Of a stretch of 33,986 nucleotides of DNA, positions 1 to 6,712 are shown piece by piece; positions within the stretch are counted from its first letter, which is position 1; each line of letters begins with the position of its first letter. The translations under genes were made by a program, and so were the position numbers. Under the pieces are notes generated by a model that saw only the letters and a program-made list of their open reading frames with translations, did not search any database and had not been told where the DNA came from. The stretch is from Muribaculaceae bacterium Isolate-036 (Harlan). GTDB taxonomy: Bacteria > Bacteroidota > Bacteroidia > Bacteroidales > Muribaculaceae. The stretch spans positions 1 to 33,986 of the forward strand of contig RIAY01000024.1 in NCBI GenBank assembly GCA_003833075.1, written 5' to 3'.

Positions 1-229
1 ACTTGGCAAAGAATCTTTGGAGCCGTCTGAGGTTGGAATCCTTGTCTACAGCCGTAGGCATCGCATCAGCCAGTTTGTGGAGGCTGACAGTCTGCACCAC
101 ACAGAGTGCATGGAGCAGCAACGCCATGAGTTTTATGCGTGCCAAATTCATACTTTGACCAAAGTGCTCTTGCATAATCGGGAGGATTTGGTTAACTTTG
201 ACCGAGTCCTTGAAATTAGTAGTTTTCAT
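1..229 (-). CDS. IS4-family transposase, N-terminal part (partial)
   Basis: The ATG is at 229 on the minus strand and the frame is open to the window edge, giving 76 residues. The protein begins MKTTNFKDSVKVNQILPIM and contains NLARIKLMALLLHALC and SLHKLADAMPT, ending in LRRLQRFFAK. This is the N-terminal pattern of the roughly 400-residue IS4-type DDE transposases that are common in Bacteroidales. The family would catalyse cut-and-paste transposition. The DDE catalytic core lies outside the window, so activity cannot be judged. The same start (MKT) and a closely similar leader occur at the right-hand edge in the opposite orientation. Family is fairly sure; the exact IS name is unknown. Confidence 0.8.
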   Translation of the reverse strand, partial: MKTTNFKDSVKVNQILPIMQEHFGQSMNLARIKLMALLLHALCVVQTVSLHKLADAMPTAVDKDSNLRRLQRFFAK

Positions 230-344
230 GAGAAAAAGCGTCCAAACTTTTCCTTTAAATTACTAATTTTTCAGGGACTTTTGCAAATTTAATCGATTGA
301 GAATTAAGTGTTTAACAGCATAAATTTAATTTTTGTCATCTACT
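1..344 (-). mobile_element. IS4-type insertion sequence, 5' end (cut by window edge)
   Basis: This is the upstream end and first 229 coding bases of an insertion sequence that runs leftwards out of the window. The outer tip is placed near 344 because, read on the minus strand, the sequence from AGTAGATGACAAAAATT onward matches the right-hand element starting at 33863. The two copies stay alignable through the whole leader to the transposase ATG, with scattered mismatches and one or two small gaps. The far end, the second terminal repeat and any target duplication lie outside the window. The family call comes from the transposase N-terminus. Confidence 0.8.
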
Positions 345-446
345 AAAAATTCAGAAAATAAATCATCGGTTGGCTCAGTTAGCGGCTTAGCCAAGGCTGA
401 ACAACCTCAAATTTTACCGAATCATTGTAAAAAATATCTTGAAATA

Positions 447-478
447 TTTGCGCATATGGAACATTTTTGTTACCTTTG
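447..478 (+). promoter_or_regulatory. Promoter of hicAB
   Basis: A TTTG at 447-450, a 20-nt spacer and TACCTTTG at 471-478 match the Bacteroidetes housekeeping promoter pattern exactly. Transcription should start near 483-486, about 25 nt before the hicA ATG, inside the palindrome at 481-496. Confidence 0.75.
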
Positions 479-480
479 CC

Positions 481-496
481 TTGTTAATAATAACAA
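481..496 (+). promoter_or_regulatory. Candidate HicB operator 1
   Basis: TTGTTAATAATAACAA has perfect 6-nt arms (TTGTTA/TAACAA) and lies over the expected transcription start of hicA. It matches the second palindrome at 769-784 in 15 of 16 positions. HicB antitoxins with a DNA-binding C-terminus commonly repress their own operon, so this is a reasonable operator. That role is inferred. Confidence 0.5.
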
Positions 497-511
497 ATAG
501 TTCTTTGATTT

Positions 512-703
512 ATGAAGTATTCCGAATTAGAGGCTGAATTGAAAGCCGCAGGATGCTTTGTCGTTCGGAAAGGTGGGAATCATCGTATTTGGTTCTCTCC
601 TATCACGGAAAAGAAATTTCCTCTTGGTCATCATGGCGCAAAGGAAGTTCCACCTCCCACCGAACGTAACGTCCGGAAGGTGTCAGGAGTGAAAAAGAAC
701 TGA
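512..703 (+). CDS. hicA: HicA-type mRNA interferase toxin
   Basis: This 63-residue protein has the size and layout of HicA toxins, small double-stranded-RNA-binding-fold ribonucleases that cleave mRNA. The N-terminal helix MKYSELEAELKAAGC is followed by the hallmark strand VRKGGNHRIW, where the histidine of the G-x-H motif is the expected catalytic residue. Next come a basic loop with LGHHGAKEVPPPTERNVRK and a short Lys-rich end. The start is the first ATG, about 25 nt after the predicted transcription start. hicB follows 127 nt later in the toxin-first order usual for hicAB. The gap is longer than in most hicAB pairs and holds two perfect hairpins and a palindrome. Toxicity is inferred from the family. 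Confidence 0.85.
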   Translation: MKYSELEAELKAAGCFVVRKGGNHRIWFSPITEKKFPLGHHGAKEVPPPTERNVRKVSGVKKN

Positions 704-719
704 TGCCTTAATTCTAAAA

Positions 720-746
720 ATGAGTAGGGGTAAATCCCCTACTCAT
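720..746 (+). terminator. Hairpin between hicA and hicB (first)
   Basis: An 11-bp perfect stem (ATGAGTAGGGG against CCCCTACTCAT) surrounds the loop TAAAT, starting 17 nt after the hicA stop codon. No U-run follows directly, so it may be a processing or stability hairpin rather than a true terminator. Confidence 0.5.
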
Positions 747-768
747 CTCCATAAATCAATTATTTTAT

Positions 769-784
769 TTGTTATTAATAACAA
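769..784 (+). promoter_or_regulatory. Candidate HicB operator 2
   Basis: TTGTTATTAATAACAA is a perfect 16-nt palindrome in the hicA-hicB gap and differs by one base from the palindrome at 481-496. Two near-identical palindromes, one before each gene, suggest HicB binding at both places. This is inference. Confidence 0.5.
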
Positions 785-805
785 AGGAGGCAAAAGCCTC
801 CTTTT
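783..805 (+). terminator. Hairpin between hicA and hicB (second, terminator-like)
   Basis: A 9-bp perfect stem (AAAGGAGGC against GCCTCCTTT) with an AAAA loop is followed by only a short T run. It ends just before the ATG at 807 and 25 nt before the preferred hicB ATG at 831. It could weaken read-through into hicB or hide the ribosome-binding region. Confidence 0.5.
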
Positions 806-830
806 GATGGAACTTTATAATTTCATTGAT

Positions 831-1226
831 ATGAAAGTCAACATAGTTTTTGAAATGGCGAAAGATGGCGGATGCTCATGTTTCATGAAGGAGGATTTGC
901 CGGACTTCGGTCTTTTGGGTTTCGGTGATTCCCCGCAGGAGGCTAAGGAAGACATGCTTAAGGCATATCACGAAATTAAGGATATGCTTATCGAAGAAGG
1001 GAAAAATCCTCCGGAACTTGATTTCGTATATCACTATGATATGAAATCGTTCTTTGAGTATTTCGATTTCCTAAATGTCTCTAAAGTGGCTCAGAGGGCA
1101 GGAATAAATCCGTCTCTTATGCGTAAGTATTCCTCTGGTCTTGTAAAAGCAGGGGAAGGGCAATATCTGAAGCTGCAAAGTGCAGTTCATTCTATTGCAA
1201 ACGAATTGGCTTCCGCCAATTTCTAA
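831..1226 (+). CDS. hicB: HicB-type antitoxin
   Basis: The preferred ATG at 831 gives a 131-residue protein. It starts MKVNIVFEMAKDGGCSCFM, as HicB antitoxins do at the first strand of their partial RNase-H fold. A longer frame from 720 would run through both hairpins and is unlikely; an ATG at 807 is possible. The N-terminal half contains the LGFGDSPQEAKEDMLKAYHE region, the usual HicB helix. The C-terminal half (VSKVAQRAGINPSLMRKYSSG) reads as a helix-turn-helix, so the protein should neutralise HicA and also bind DNA. The 16-nt palindromes at 481 and 769 are the obvious candidate targets. Confidence 0.8.
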   Translation: MKVNIVFEMAKDGGCSCFMKEDLPDFGLLGFGDSPQEAKEDMLKAYHEIKDMLIEEGKNPPELDFVYHYDMKSFFEYFDFLNVSKVAQRAGINPSLMRKYSSGLVKAGEGQYLKLQSAVHSIANELASANF

Positions 1227-1269
1227 GATATTTCGCCCGTGAGGGTAACTTCATTTATCAAAGAACGAT

Positions 1270-1295
1270 GCCGCGCCTCTTGGCGCGGCTTTTTT
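1270..1295 (+). terminator. Intrinsic terminator after hicB
   Basis: GCCGCGCC and GGCGCGGC form an 8-bp GC-only stem with a TCTT loop, followed directly by six T residues. It lies 44 nt past the hicB stop codon and should end the hicAB transcript. Confidence 0.85.
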
Positions 1296-1296
1296 A

Positions 1297-1347
1297 ATAC
1301 AATCAGAAGCGCGGGAGTCTTCAAGACTCCCGCGCTTCTGATTGTAT
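1297..1347. repeat. Perfect 25-bp inverted repeat with 1-nt centre
   Basis: The arms at 1297-1321 and 1323-1347 are exact reverse complements (starting ATACAATCAGAAGCGCGGG) around a single C. The structure starts one base after the T-run of the hicB terminator. It has no U-run of its own on either side. It could form a cruciform in DNA or a very stable hairpin if transcribed. Its function is unknown. Confidence 0.85.
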
Positions 1348-1394
1348 ATCGTATTGAATTATTCTTCCGTGGTGTCATCCTTTCATTAGAAAAA

Positions 1395-1426
1395 TTTGTT
1401 CGTTGGATAAATTTTGATTACTTTCG
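1395..1426 (+). promoter_or_regulatory. Possible promoter of the HIRAN gene
   Basis: A TTTG at 1395-1398, a 20-nt spacer and TACTTTCG at 1419-1426 (one mismatch to TAnnTTTG) lie 32 nt before the preferred ATG at 1459. Confidence 0.45.
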
Positions 1427-1458
1427 GAAAAATTTCAAGAACAACTGACACTAAAACT

Positions 1459-1989
1459 ATGGTATTCATTATTGTAATAGTCGCCATTATCATTGTTTTT
1501 ATAGTTTTGGGTACTCTTATAGAAGGAGATCCATCAGATTCCAAGACAGTCAAATATGAAAGACCCAAGACTAAACCTATCTTCTCGGAAAAAGTCAACA
1601 TTGATCGAAAAGAAAGTAATGCAAAACGGATTTTTGATCCCTGCTCTATTGACTTTGAAGTTAAGGGTACCAATTTTAGAACCAATGACGAAATACGAGC
1701 AGCACGATTCTTGGAGAAAGGAGACACACTTGTATTAGTTTCAGAACCAGATAATGCTGTTGATCCAAATGCAGTAAAAGTTTACAATATAAATGGCGTT
1801 CACATTGGATATGTGCAAAAAAATCTGTCTGCATTCGTATTTGAAAGAATTGATCATGTTGAATCATGCAAGGTTAAAAATGTTTCTAAGCATAATATTC
1901 CATTTACTTTTGAAGTCTTGGAAGCCGGACTTTCGGGCAACAAAAAAAGCCACAAATCATTGATTTGTAGCTTTTTGTCCGTTTACTGA
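1459..1989 (+). CDS. Membrane-anchored HIRAN-domain protein
   Basis: The ATG at 1459 gives 176 residues and puts a single hydrophobic segment ([17 protein letters not shown]) at the very N-terminus. A start at 1414 would only add polar residues and would overlap the predicted promoter. A polar linker to about residue 65 is followed by a HIRAN-like domain at about residues 68-150. Its core pattern is VKGTNF, then [24 protein letters not shown] and [19 protein letters not shown] domains bind DNA ends or single-stranded DNA in HLTF-type helicases and also occur alone in bacteria. Here there is no helicase or nuclease domain and no partner gene, so the role is unknown. The last codons are embedded in a terminator hairpin. 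The gene is AT-rich like hicAB. Confidence 0.65.
   Translation: MVFIIVIVAIIIVFIVLGTLIEGDPSDSKTVKYERPKTKPIFSEKVNIDRKESNAKRIFDPCSIDFEVKGTNFRTNDEIRAARFLEKGDTLVLVSEPDNAVDPNAVKVYNINGVHIGYVQKNLSAFVFERIDHVESCKVKNVSKHNIPFTFEVLEAGLSGNKKSHKSLICSFLSVY
1942..1976 (+). terminator. Terminator overlapping the end of the HIRAN gene
   Basis: An A-rich run, then AGC, a mismatch, and ACAAATC paired with GATTTGT, then GCT and a T-run. The structure lies inside the last codons of the HIRAN gene, whose stop codon is at 1987-1989. Confidence 0.6.
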
Positions 1990-2012
1990 CCATTTCTGTC
2001 CAGTAAGTTCAG

Positions 2013-2097
2013 CGGAGAGAGAGGGATTCGAACCCCCGGAGGTGTTACCCTCAACGGTTTTCAAGACCGCCGCGATCGACCACTCTGCCATCTCTCC
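2013..2097 (-). tRNA. tRNA-Ser (anticodon UGA)
   Basis: Read on the minus strand, the gene starts GGAGAGA and ends TCTCTCC plus discriminator G, giving a perfect 7-bp acceptor stem. The anticodon loop CTTGAAA carries UGA. The T-arm contains GGTTCGAATCC and the long variable arm is of the serine type. CCA is not encoded. The 3' end faces the hicAB/HIRAN accessory strip. Confidence 0.95.
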
Positions 2098-2110
2098 TTG
2101 ATTGCGGATG

Positions 2111-2142
2111 CAAAGTTACAAATATTTTTTTTATCCTGCAAA
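2111..2142 (-). promoter_or_regulatory. Promoter of tRNA-Ser
   Basis: On the minus strand, TTTG (2142-2139), a 20-nt spacer and TAACTTTG (2118-2111) match the Bacteroidetes promoter pattern exactly, 13 nt before the tRNA 5' end. Confidence 0.75.
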
Positions 2143-2150
2143 CTTTTTAT

Positions 2151-2183
2151 GATAAACTTGCGATAAACTTGCGATAAACTTGC
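2151..2183. repeat. Three tandem copies of an 11-bp unit
   Basis: The unit GATAAACTTGC is repeated three times without change, between the tRNA-Ser promoter and the end of the outer-membrane channel gene. Just after it, CACAACAAAA occurs twice in tandem (about 2187-2206). Function is unknown; it may be simple slippage. Confidence 0.8.
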
Positions 2184-2214
2184 CGTCACAACAAAACACA
2201 ACAAAACCGCAGCC

Positions 2215-3588
2215 TCAATTCCATCCTCCTCCGAGTGCCTTGTATAGATTTATGAGTGCGAGATACTCATCACGCATGGCGTTGTTCACTCCTATCTGTG
2301 CGTTGAAATAACGCCGCTGCGCATCAAGCACGTCGATATAGTTGAGCGTGCCGCCACGATATTGCAGACGTGCGAGATTGACATATTTTGCGGCAGCCTC
2401 ACACAACTCTATCATCAGTCGACGGTTTTTCTGATAACCGCTATACGCGGTCACTGCAGTGTTGACCTCGGTAAAGGCTTTCATCACTGCTTGCTCGTAT
2501 TCATATCTGGTCTGGTCATATACGGCTATGGATGCCTTGTATTTCCTTTTTTTTCTGCCGAAATCAAAAACACTGCCGGCGATTGATCCGACAACATATG
2601 TAAATGGCGATTTGAAGAAGTTTGTCAATGCATCATTCTCGAATCCCGGCGTAAAACCTATTTTAATAGAAGGAAACCGATCTGCATATGACATTCCCAC
2701 ATCAGCCATCGCCGCCTTGAGACGCTGCTCGGCTCCCCGGAGATCAGGCCGCCGCTTGAGCAGATCCGAAGGCACACCGAGAGGCAATTTGTCCTGAAGC
2801 GCAGTGTTGAATTCAAACGTCCGTTCGCCAAGTATCTCATGGGGATACTCACCCATCAGCAGAGTAAGGGCATTCCGCGTGGATGTCACGCGCAGTTCGA
2901 GATCCGGAATCATGGAGGCAGCGGTTGAATACTCCACCTTTGCCTGTTGATATACGGTTTCGGACGTAAGACCACCTTCAAACCGTATACGAGCCTGGTC
3001 AAGTGATTCCTGTCGGGTGTGCAGCGTGCGTTTCACGATCGCAAGCTCATTTTCAAGCGAAAGCAAACGCACATATACCGTCGCCACCTCCGCTATTAGT
3101 TCCATACGCATCGCCCTGTAATCCTCTTCCGACGCGATATAACGTGCCTTTCCTGCATTGCGGGCGTGAAACATAGCCCCCCACAGGTTCATTTCCCATG
3201 TAATCGGCAGTTTCAGATCATGTTCCGGATCATTTTTTGTGCCTGTGCCATTATAATTATTGGTTTCATGCGAATATCCCACGTTTAATCCCACCTGCGG
3301 CAGAAGGTTTGCTTTCTGCACCCCATACAGTTCTCGCATCTGCTCTATTCGCGAGGCAGCCTTCAGCAGATCACGGTTGTTTTCGAGTGCGATTTTCATT
3401 ATCTTCGTCAATGTGGGATCAGTATAAAACTCCCACCACGCCACATCAGCGATGGAGATGGAATCGGCATAAGCCGAAGGCACAAAAGTCTCCGGCATGT
3501 CCGTGCGTGCCGTCACGAGATTCTTCGTGCCGGAGCAAGCGGTCAGCGCCAGCGAAACCGCCAGTGTTATGTATGTCATTAATTTCAT
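2215..3588 (-). CDS. RND efflux outer-membrane channel lipoprotein (TolC/OprM type)
   Basis: This 457-residue protein is the outer-membrane channel of a tripartite efflux pump. The N-terminus has a lipoprotein signal with a clear lipobox LTAC, so Cys18 should be lipidated. The body shows two outer-membrane-factor repeats. The first includes WWEFYTDPTLTKIMKIALENN and DLLKAASRIEQ; the second includes LLKRRPDLRGAEQRLKAA, the usual second-repeat signature, and RLQYRGGTLNYIDVLDAQR near the end. The length is normal for the NodT/CusC-OprM group. Its ATG overlaps the pump gene stop codon by 4 nt (ATGA), so the two are translationally coupled. The substrate cannot be told from sequence. Confidence 0.93.
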   Translation of the reverse strand: MKLMTYITLAVSLALTACSGTKNLVTARTDMPETFVPSAYADSISIADVAWWEFYTDPTLTKIMKIALENNRDLLKAASRIEQMRELYGVQKANLLPQVGLNVGYSHETNNYNGTGTKNDPEHDLKLPITWEMNLWGAMFHARNAGKARYIASEEDYRAMRMELIAEVATVYVRLLSLENELAIVKRTLHTRQESLDQARIRFEGGLTSETVYQQAKVEYSTAASMIPDLELRVTSTRNALTLLMGEYPHEILGERTFEFNTALQDKLPLGVPSDLLKRRPDLRGAEQRLKAAMADVGMSYADRFPSIKIGFTPGFENDALTNFFKSPFTYVVGSIAGSVFDFGRKKRKYKASIAVYDQTRYEYEQAVMKAFTEVNTAVTAYSGYQKNRRLMIELCEAAAKYVNLARLQYRGGTLNYIDVLDAQRRYFNAQIGVNNAMRDEYLALINLYKALGGGWN

Positions 3589-6500
3589 TTGGCAATCTTC
3601 TGTTTTTTTCGTCTGTTTACAAACTTATTTACCTGCACGAAAAAGAAGGGTACAAACACTATTCCCACCGTTATCGCCACAGCCATGCCGAAAAAAACAC
3701 CAGTGCCGATATCGCGCCTGGCGGCGGAACCTGGACCCGAAGCGAAAAGCAATGGCAGAAGTCCGAGCATGAACGCCAGCGAAGTCATCACAATCGGACG
3801 GAAGCGCAGTCGCGCCGCAGTTCTCGCAGCCTTGGCGGCATCCGCCCCCTTGTCTGTCTCCTCTTTCGCGAATTCCACTATGAGGATTGCATTCTTAGCC
3901 ACAAGTCCCACCAGCATCACCAGTCCTATCTGGAAATAGATATTGTTTTCAAGACCGCAGAGCCATATACCGAGGTAAGCTCCCACTCCAGCAATCGGAA
4001 GTGACAGAATCACGGCAAGAGGTACTGTCCAGCTCTCATACAAAGCCGCAAGAAAGAGGAACACAAAAAGGAAGACAAGCCCGAGAATGAGTCCTGTATT
4101 ACCGCTTTCATGCTTCTGCTGATATGAAAGCCCGCTCCACTCCACTCCGATATTTGACGGCAGCTTCTCCTTGACAAGCTTTTCCAAAGCGTCCATAGCC
4201 TCTCCCGTGCTGTATCCATGCGCAGCCTCACCCGAAATGGTAGCCGAGTTGAACATATTGAAACGACCTATCGTACCGGGACCGGTAGTAAAATGCGAGG
4301 TGCCGAGCGAGGAAACGGGAACCATCGTGCCGTCGGAACTCTTCACAAAAAAGAGATTTATGTTGTCGCGATGCATCCGGTAAGGTGCGTCAGCCTGAAT
4401 ATATACACGATATATGCGGTTGAACATATTGAAGTCGTTCACATATATGGATCCCGTGAATGCCTTCATTGTAGAGAAGATGTCGCTTACCGGGATGCCA
4501 AGCATCTGTGCCCTGTCGCGGTCCACATCAAAGTAAAGCTGAGGGATGTCAGCCTGCATGGATGTAGACAGACCCGAGACCATCGGCAGACGCGCCGCAT
4601 ACGTGCGCAAGGTGTCAACGGCATTCTGCAGATCAGCATATGTCGCGTCCGCCTTTGCCTCAAGCACCATCTCGAAACCTCCGGATGTGCCGAGACCTGG
4701 AATGATAGCCGGCGAGAAGACATAAGCCTTGCTCTCGGGATATTTCGACAGGCTGTCGAGTATACGGTCCCGCACCTCTTTGATATCGTCTGTCTCACGC
4801 TTGTCCCAGGGTTTGAGAATCACGGTAAGCTGGGCATGCGCCTGATTTGTGCCCACACGTGGAGAAGACCCCGTCACGTTCAGCACATATTCCACATCCT
4901 TGTCTGCCATCAGCATTTCCATCGCCCTTTCCGTCACCTCCCGCGTACGCTCAATCGCCGCGCCCTCGGGAAGTTCAAGTTCTACGGTGAAATACCCCTG
5001 GTCTTCCTGTGACATAAAACTGCGCGGCATCAGCTCGTTCATCATATATATGAACGCAAGAGCCAGAGCAAAAGCGAGATACATCCTGCGGGGATGCGCC
5101 AGCGTCCTGCCTATCGCACGCCCGTAAAAACGGTTGCCTTTACCAAGCCACAGATTGATAAGACGGAAAATCCTTGCCTTGCGTTTATGCGATGCCGGCT
5201 TAAGAAGTTTCGCGCACATCACCGGCGACAAGGTCAGAGCCACCACGGTGGAAATCACCACAGAAACTGCAATCGTCACTGTAAACTGCCTGTAAAGCTG
5301 TCCGGTTATTCCCGGCAGAAAACTTACCGGCACAAACACTGCGCAAAGCACGAGCGACATTGCCACAAGCGCGCTTCCGAGATTCTGCATGGCTTTAGCG
5401 GTAGCCTCCTTGGGAGGAAGATGCTCGGCATGCATTATGCGGTCCACATTTTCCACAACCACAATCGCATCATCCACCACAATACCGATGGCGAGTATCA
5501 GACCGAGCAATGTCAGCATATTCAGAGAAAAACCGAACATCAGCATTACCCCGAAAGTACCGACAAGTGAAATAGGCACCGCAATCACCGGTATCAGCGT
5601 TGCCCTCCAGTTCTGAAGCGAAAGGAACACCACAATAATCACAAGGACCAGAGCCTCAAAGAAAGTCTGATAAACATGATGTATAGACTCCTTGATGTAT
5701 GTGGTCATGTCGAAAGGTATGTCATAGCTTATTCCTGAAGGGAAATTCTCCGACAGCGACTTCATCTCTTTCTTCACGGCATCCGCCACCTCCATGGCAT
5801 TCGAACCCGGAAGCATATTGATATTAATCACAGCCGCATTACCGCCGTTTATTCCGCTTTCCGTAGAATAGCTCTGCGCCTCAAGCGAGATTCTCGCCAC
5901 ATCCTTCAGTCTTATGATCGAGCCGTTTGACGAAGCCCTGAGCACAATATCCTCAAACTCCTCCACCGAAGAAAGCCGTCCCCGCGCTATTATAGGCATC
6001 GTCACATCAATCTCCTCTGCGGGAGCCTGACCGAGCGCACCCGCCGCCGACTCCCTGTTCTGGTCTTTCAACGCGTTCTGTATATCCTTCACCGTCAAAC
6101 CGAGATCAGCGAGTTTGTCGGGCTGCAGCCATATCTGCATGGCATAATAACGGCCACCCACATTGCTTACGCTTCCCACTCCGGGGATTCTTCGTATCGG
6201 GTCTATGACATTCAGTGTGGTGTAATTGCTGAGATAAACCTCGTCAAACTTGGGGTCATCAGAAAGGATTGTTATAGTCATAAGCCGGCTCGCGGTTTCC
6301 TTTGAAACGGATATGCCGTTCTGCACCACTTCCGCCGGCAGACGGGACTCAGCCTTCTTTATACGGTTCTGTATATCCACAGCCGCAAGTTCCGGATCGG
6401 TGTCGATATCAAAAGTCACCAATGCGGAGAATCCTCCTGAATTGCTGCTTGTCGACGACATGTAGATCATGCCCGGGGTTCCATTAAGTTCCTGCTCTAT

Positions 6501-6695
6501 CGGAGTTGCCACAGCCTGTGTCACAGTCGTGGCATCGGCTCCCGGATATGAAGCCGTTATCCTGACAACCGGGGGCACAATCTCCGGATACTGGTCTACC
6601 GGAAGCATGGCGAGACCGATTGATCCGATTATGAATATCACTATGGATATCACTATCGAAAAGACGGGATGCTCGAGAAAGAAATTTTTACGCAT
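3585..6695 (-). CDS. RND multidrug efflux pump, inner-membrane transporter (HAE-1, AcrB type)
   Basis: This 1036-residue protein is the proton-driven inner-membrane pump of the tripartite system and has the normal length for AcrB/MexB homologues. The N-terminus (HPVFSIVISIVIFIIG, then LPVDQYPEIVPP) is typical of HAE-1 pumps. The proton-relay residues are present: the paired aspartates in GIVVDDAIVVVEN around residues 405-410, and the lysine in LVGLVAKNAILIVEFAKEE in the second half. Two large periplasmic loops and two sets of membrane helices follow the duplicated RND plan. It sits between adaptor and channel genes in the order adaptor, pump, channel. Likely substrates are hydrophobic drugs or bile-type detergents, an inference from the family. 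Confidence 0.95.
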   Translation of the reverse strand: MRKNFFLEHPVFSIVISIVIFIIGSIGLAMLPVDQYPEIVPPVVRITASYPGADATTVTQAVATPIEQELNGTPGMIYMSSTSSNSGGFSALVTFDIDTDPELAAVDIQNRIKKAESRLPAEVVQNGISVSKETASRLMTITILSDDPKFDEVYLSNYTTLNVIDPIRRIPGVGSVSNVGGRYYAMQIWLQPDKLADLGLTVKDIQNALKDQNRESAAGALGQAPAEEIDVTMPIIARGRLSSVEEFEDIVLRASSNGSIIRLKDVARISLEAQSYSTESGINGGNAAVININMLPGSNAMEVADAVKKEMKSLSENFPSGISYDIPFDMTTYIKESIHHVYQTFFEALVLVIIVVFLSLQNWRATLIPVIAVPISLVGTFGVMLMFGFSLNMLTLLGLILAIGIVVDDAIVVVENVDRIMHAEHLPPKEATAKAMQNLGSALVAMSLVLCAVFVPVSFLPGITGQLYRQFTVTIAVSVVISTVVALTLSPVMCAKLLKPASHKRKARIFRLINLWLGKGNRFYGRAIGRTLAHPRRMYLAFALALAFIYMMNELMPRSFMSQEDQGYFTVELELPEGAAIERTREVTERAMEMLMADKDVEYVLNVTGSSPRVGTNQAHAQLTVILKPWDKRETDDIKEVRDRILDSLSKYPESKAYVFSPAIIPGLGTSGGFEMVLEAKADATYADLQNAVDTLRTYAARLPMVSGLSTSMQADIPQLYFDVDRDRAQMLGIPVSDIFSTMKAFTGSIYVNDFNMFNRIYRVYIQADAPYRMHRDNINLFFVKSSDGTMVPVSSLGTSHFTTGPGTIGRFNMFNSATISGEAAHGYSTGEAMDALEKLVKEKLPSNIGVEWSGLSYQQKHESGNTGLILGLVFLFVFLFLAALYESWTVPLAVILSLPIAGVGAYLGIWLCGLENNIYFQIGLVMLVGLVAKNAILIVEFAKEETDKGADAAKAARTAARLRFRPIVMTSLAFMLGLLPLLFASGPGSAARRDIGTGVFFGMAVAITVGIVFVPFFFVQVNKFVNRRKKQKIAK

Positions 6696-6712
6696 GTCTG
6701 ATGTCCCTTTTA

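Noticed and set aside
17..292. 91-codon frame on the plus strand at the left edge
   Set aside because: It is antisense to the transposase N-terminus, which has recognisable IS4-type sequence on the minus strand.
1239..1448. 69-codon frame after hicB
   Set aside because: It runs through the hicB terminator and both arms of the perfect inverted repeat, so it is not protein-coding in character.
2151..2206. CRISPR-like array
   Set aside because: The repeats are 10-11 bp and directly tandem with no spacers; no cas genes are present.
3237..4004. 255-codon plus-strand frame across the efflux genes
   Set aside because: Shadow of the outer-membrane channel and pump genes; the sequence is Arg/His/Ser-rich and matches no family.
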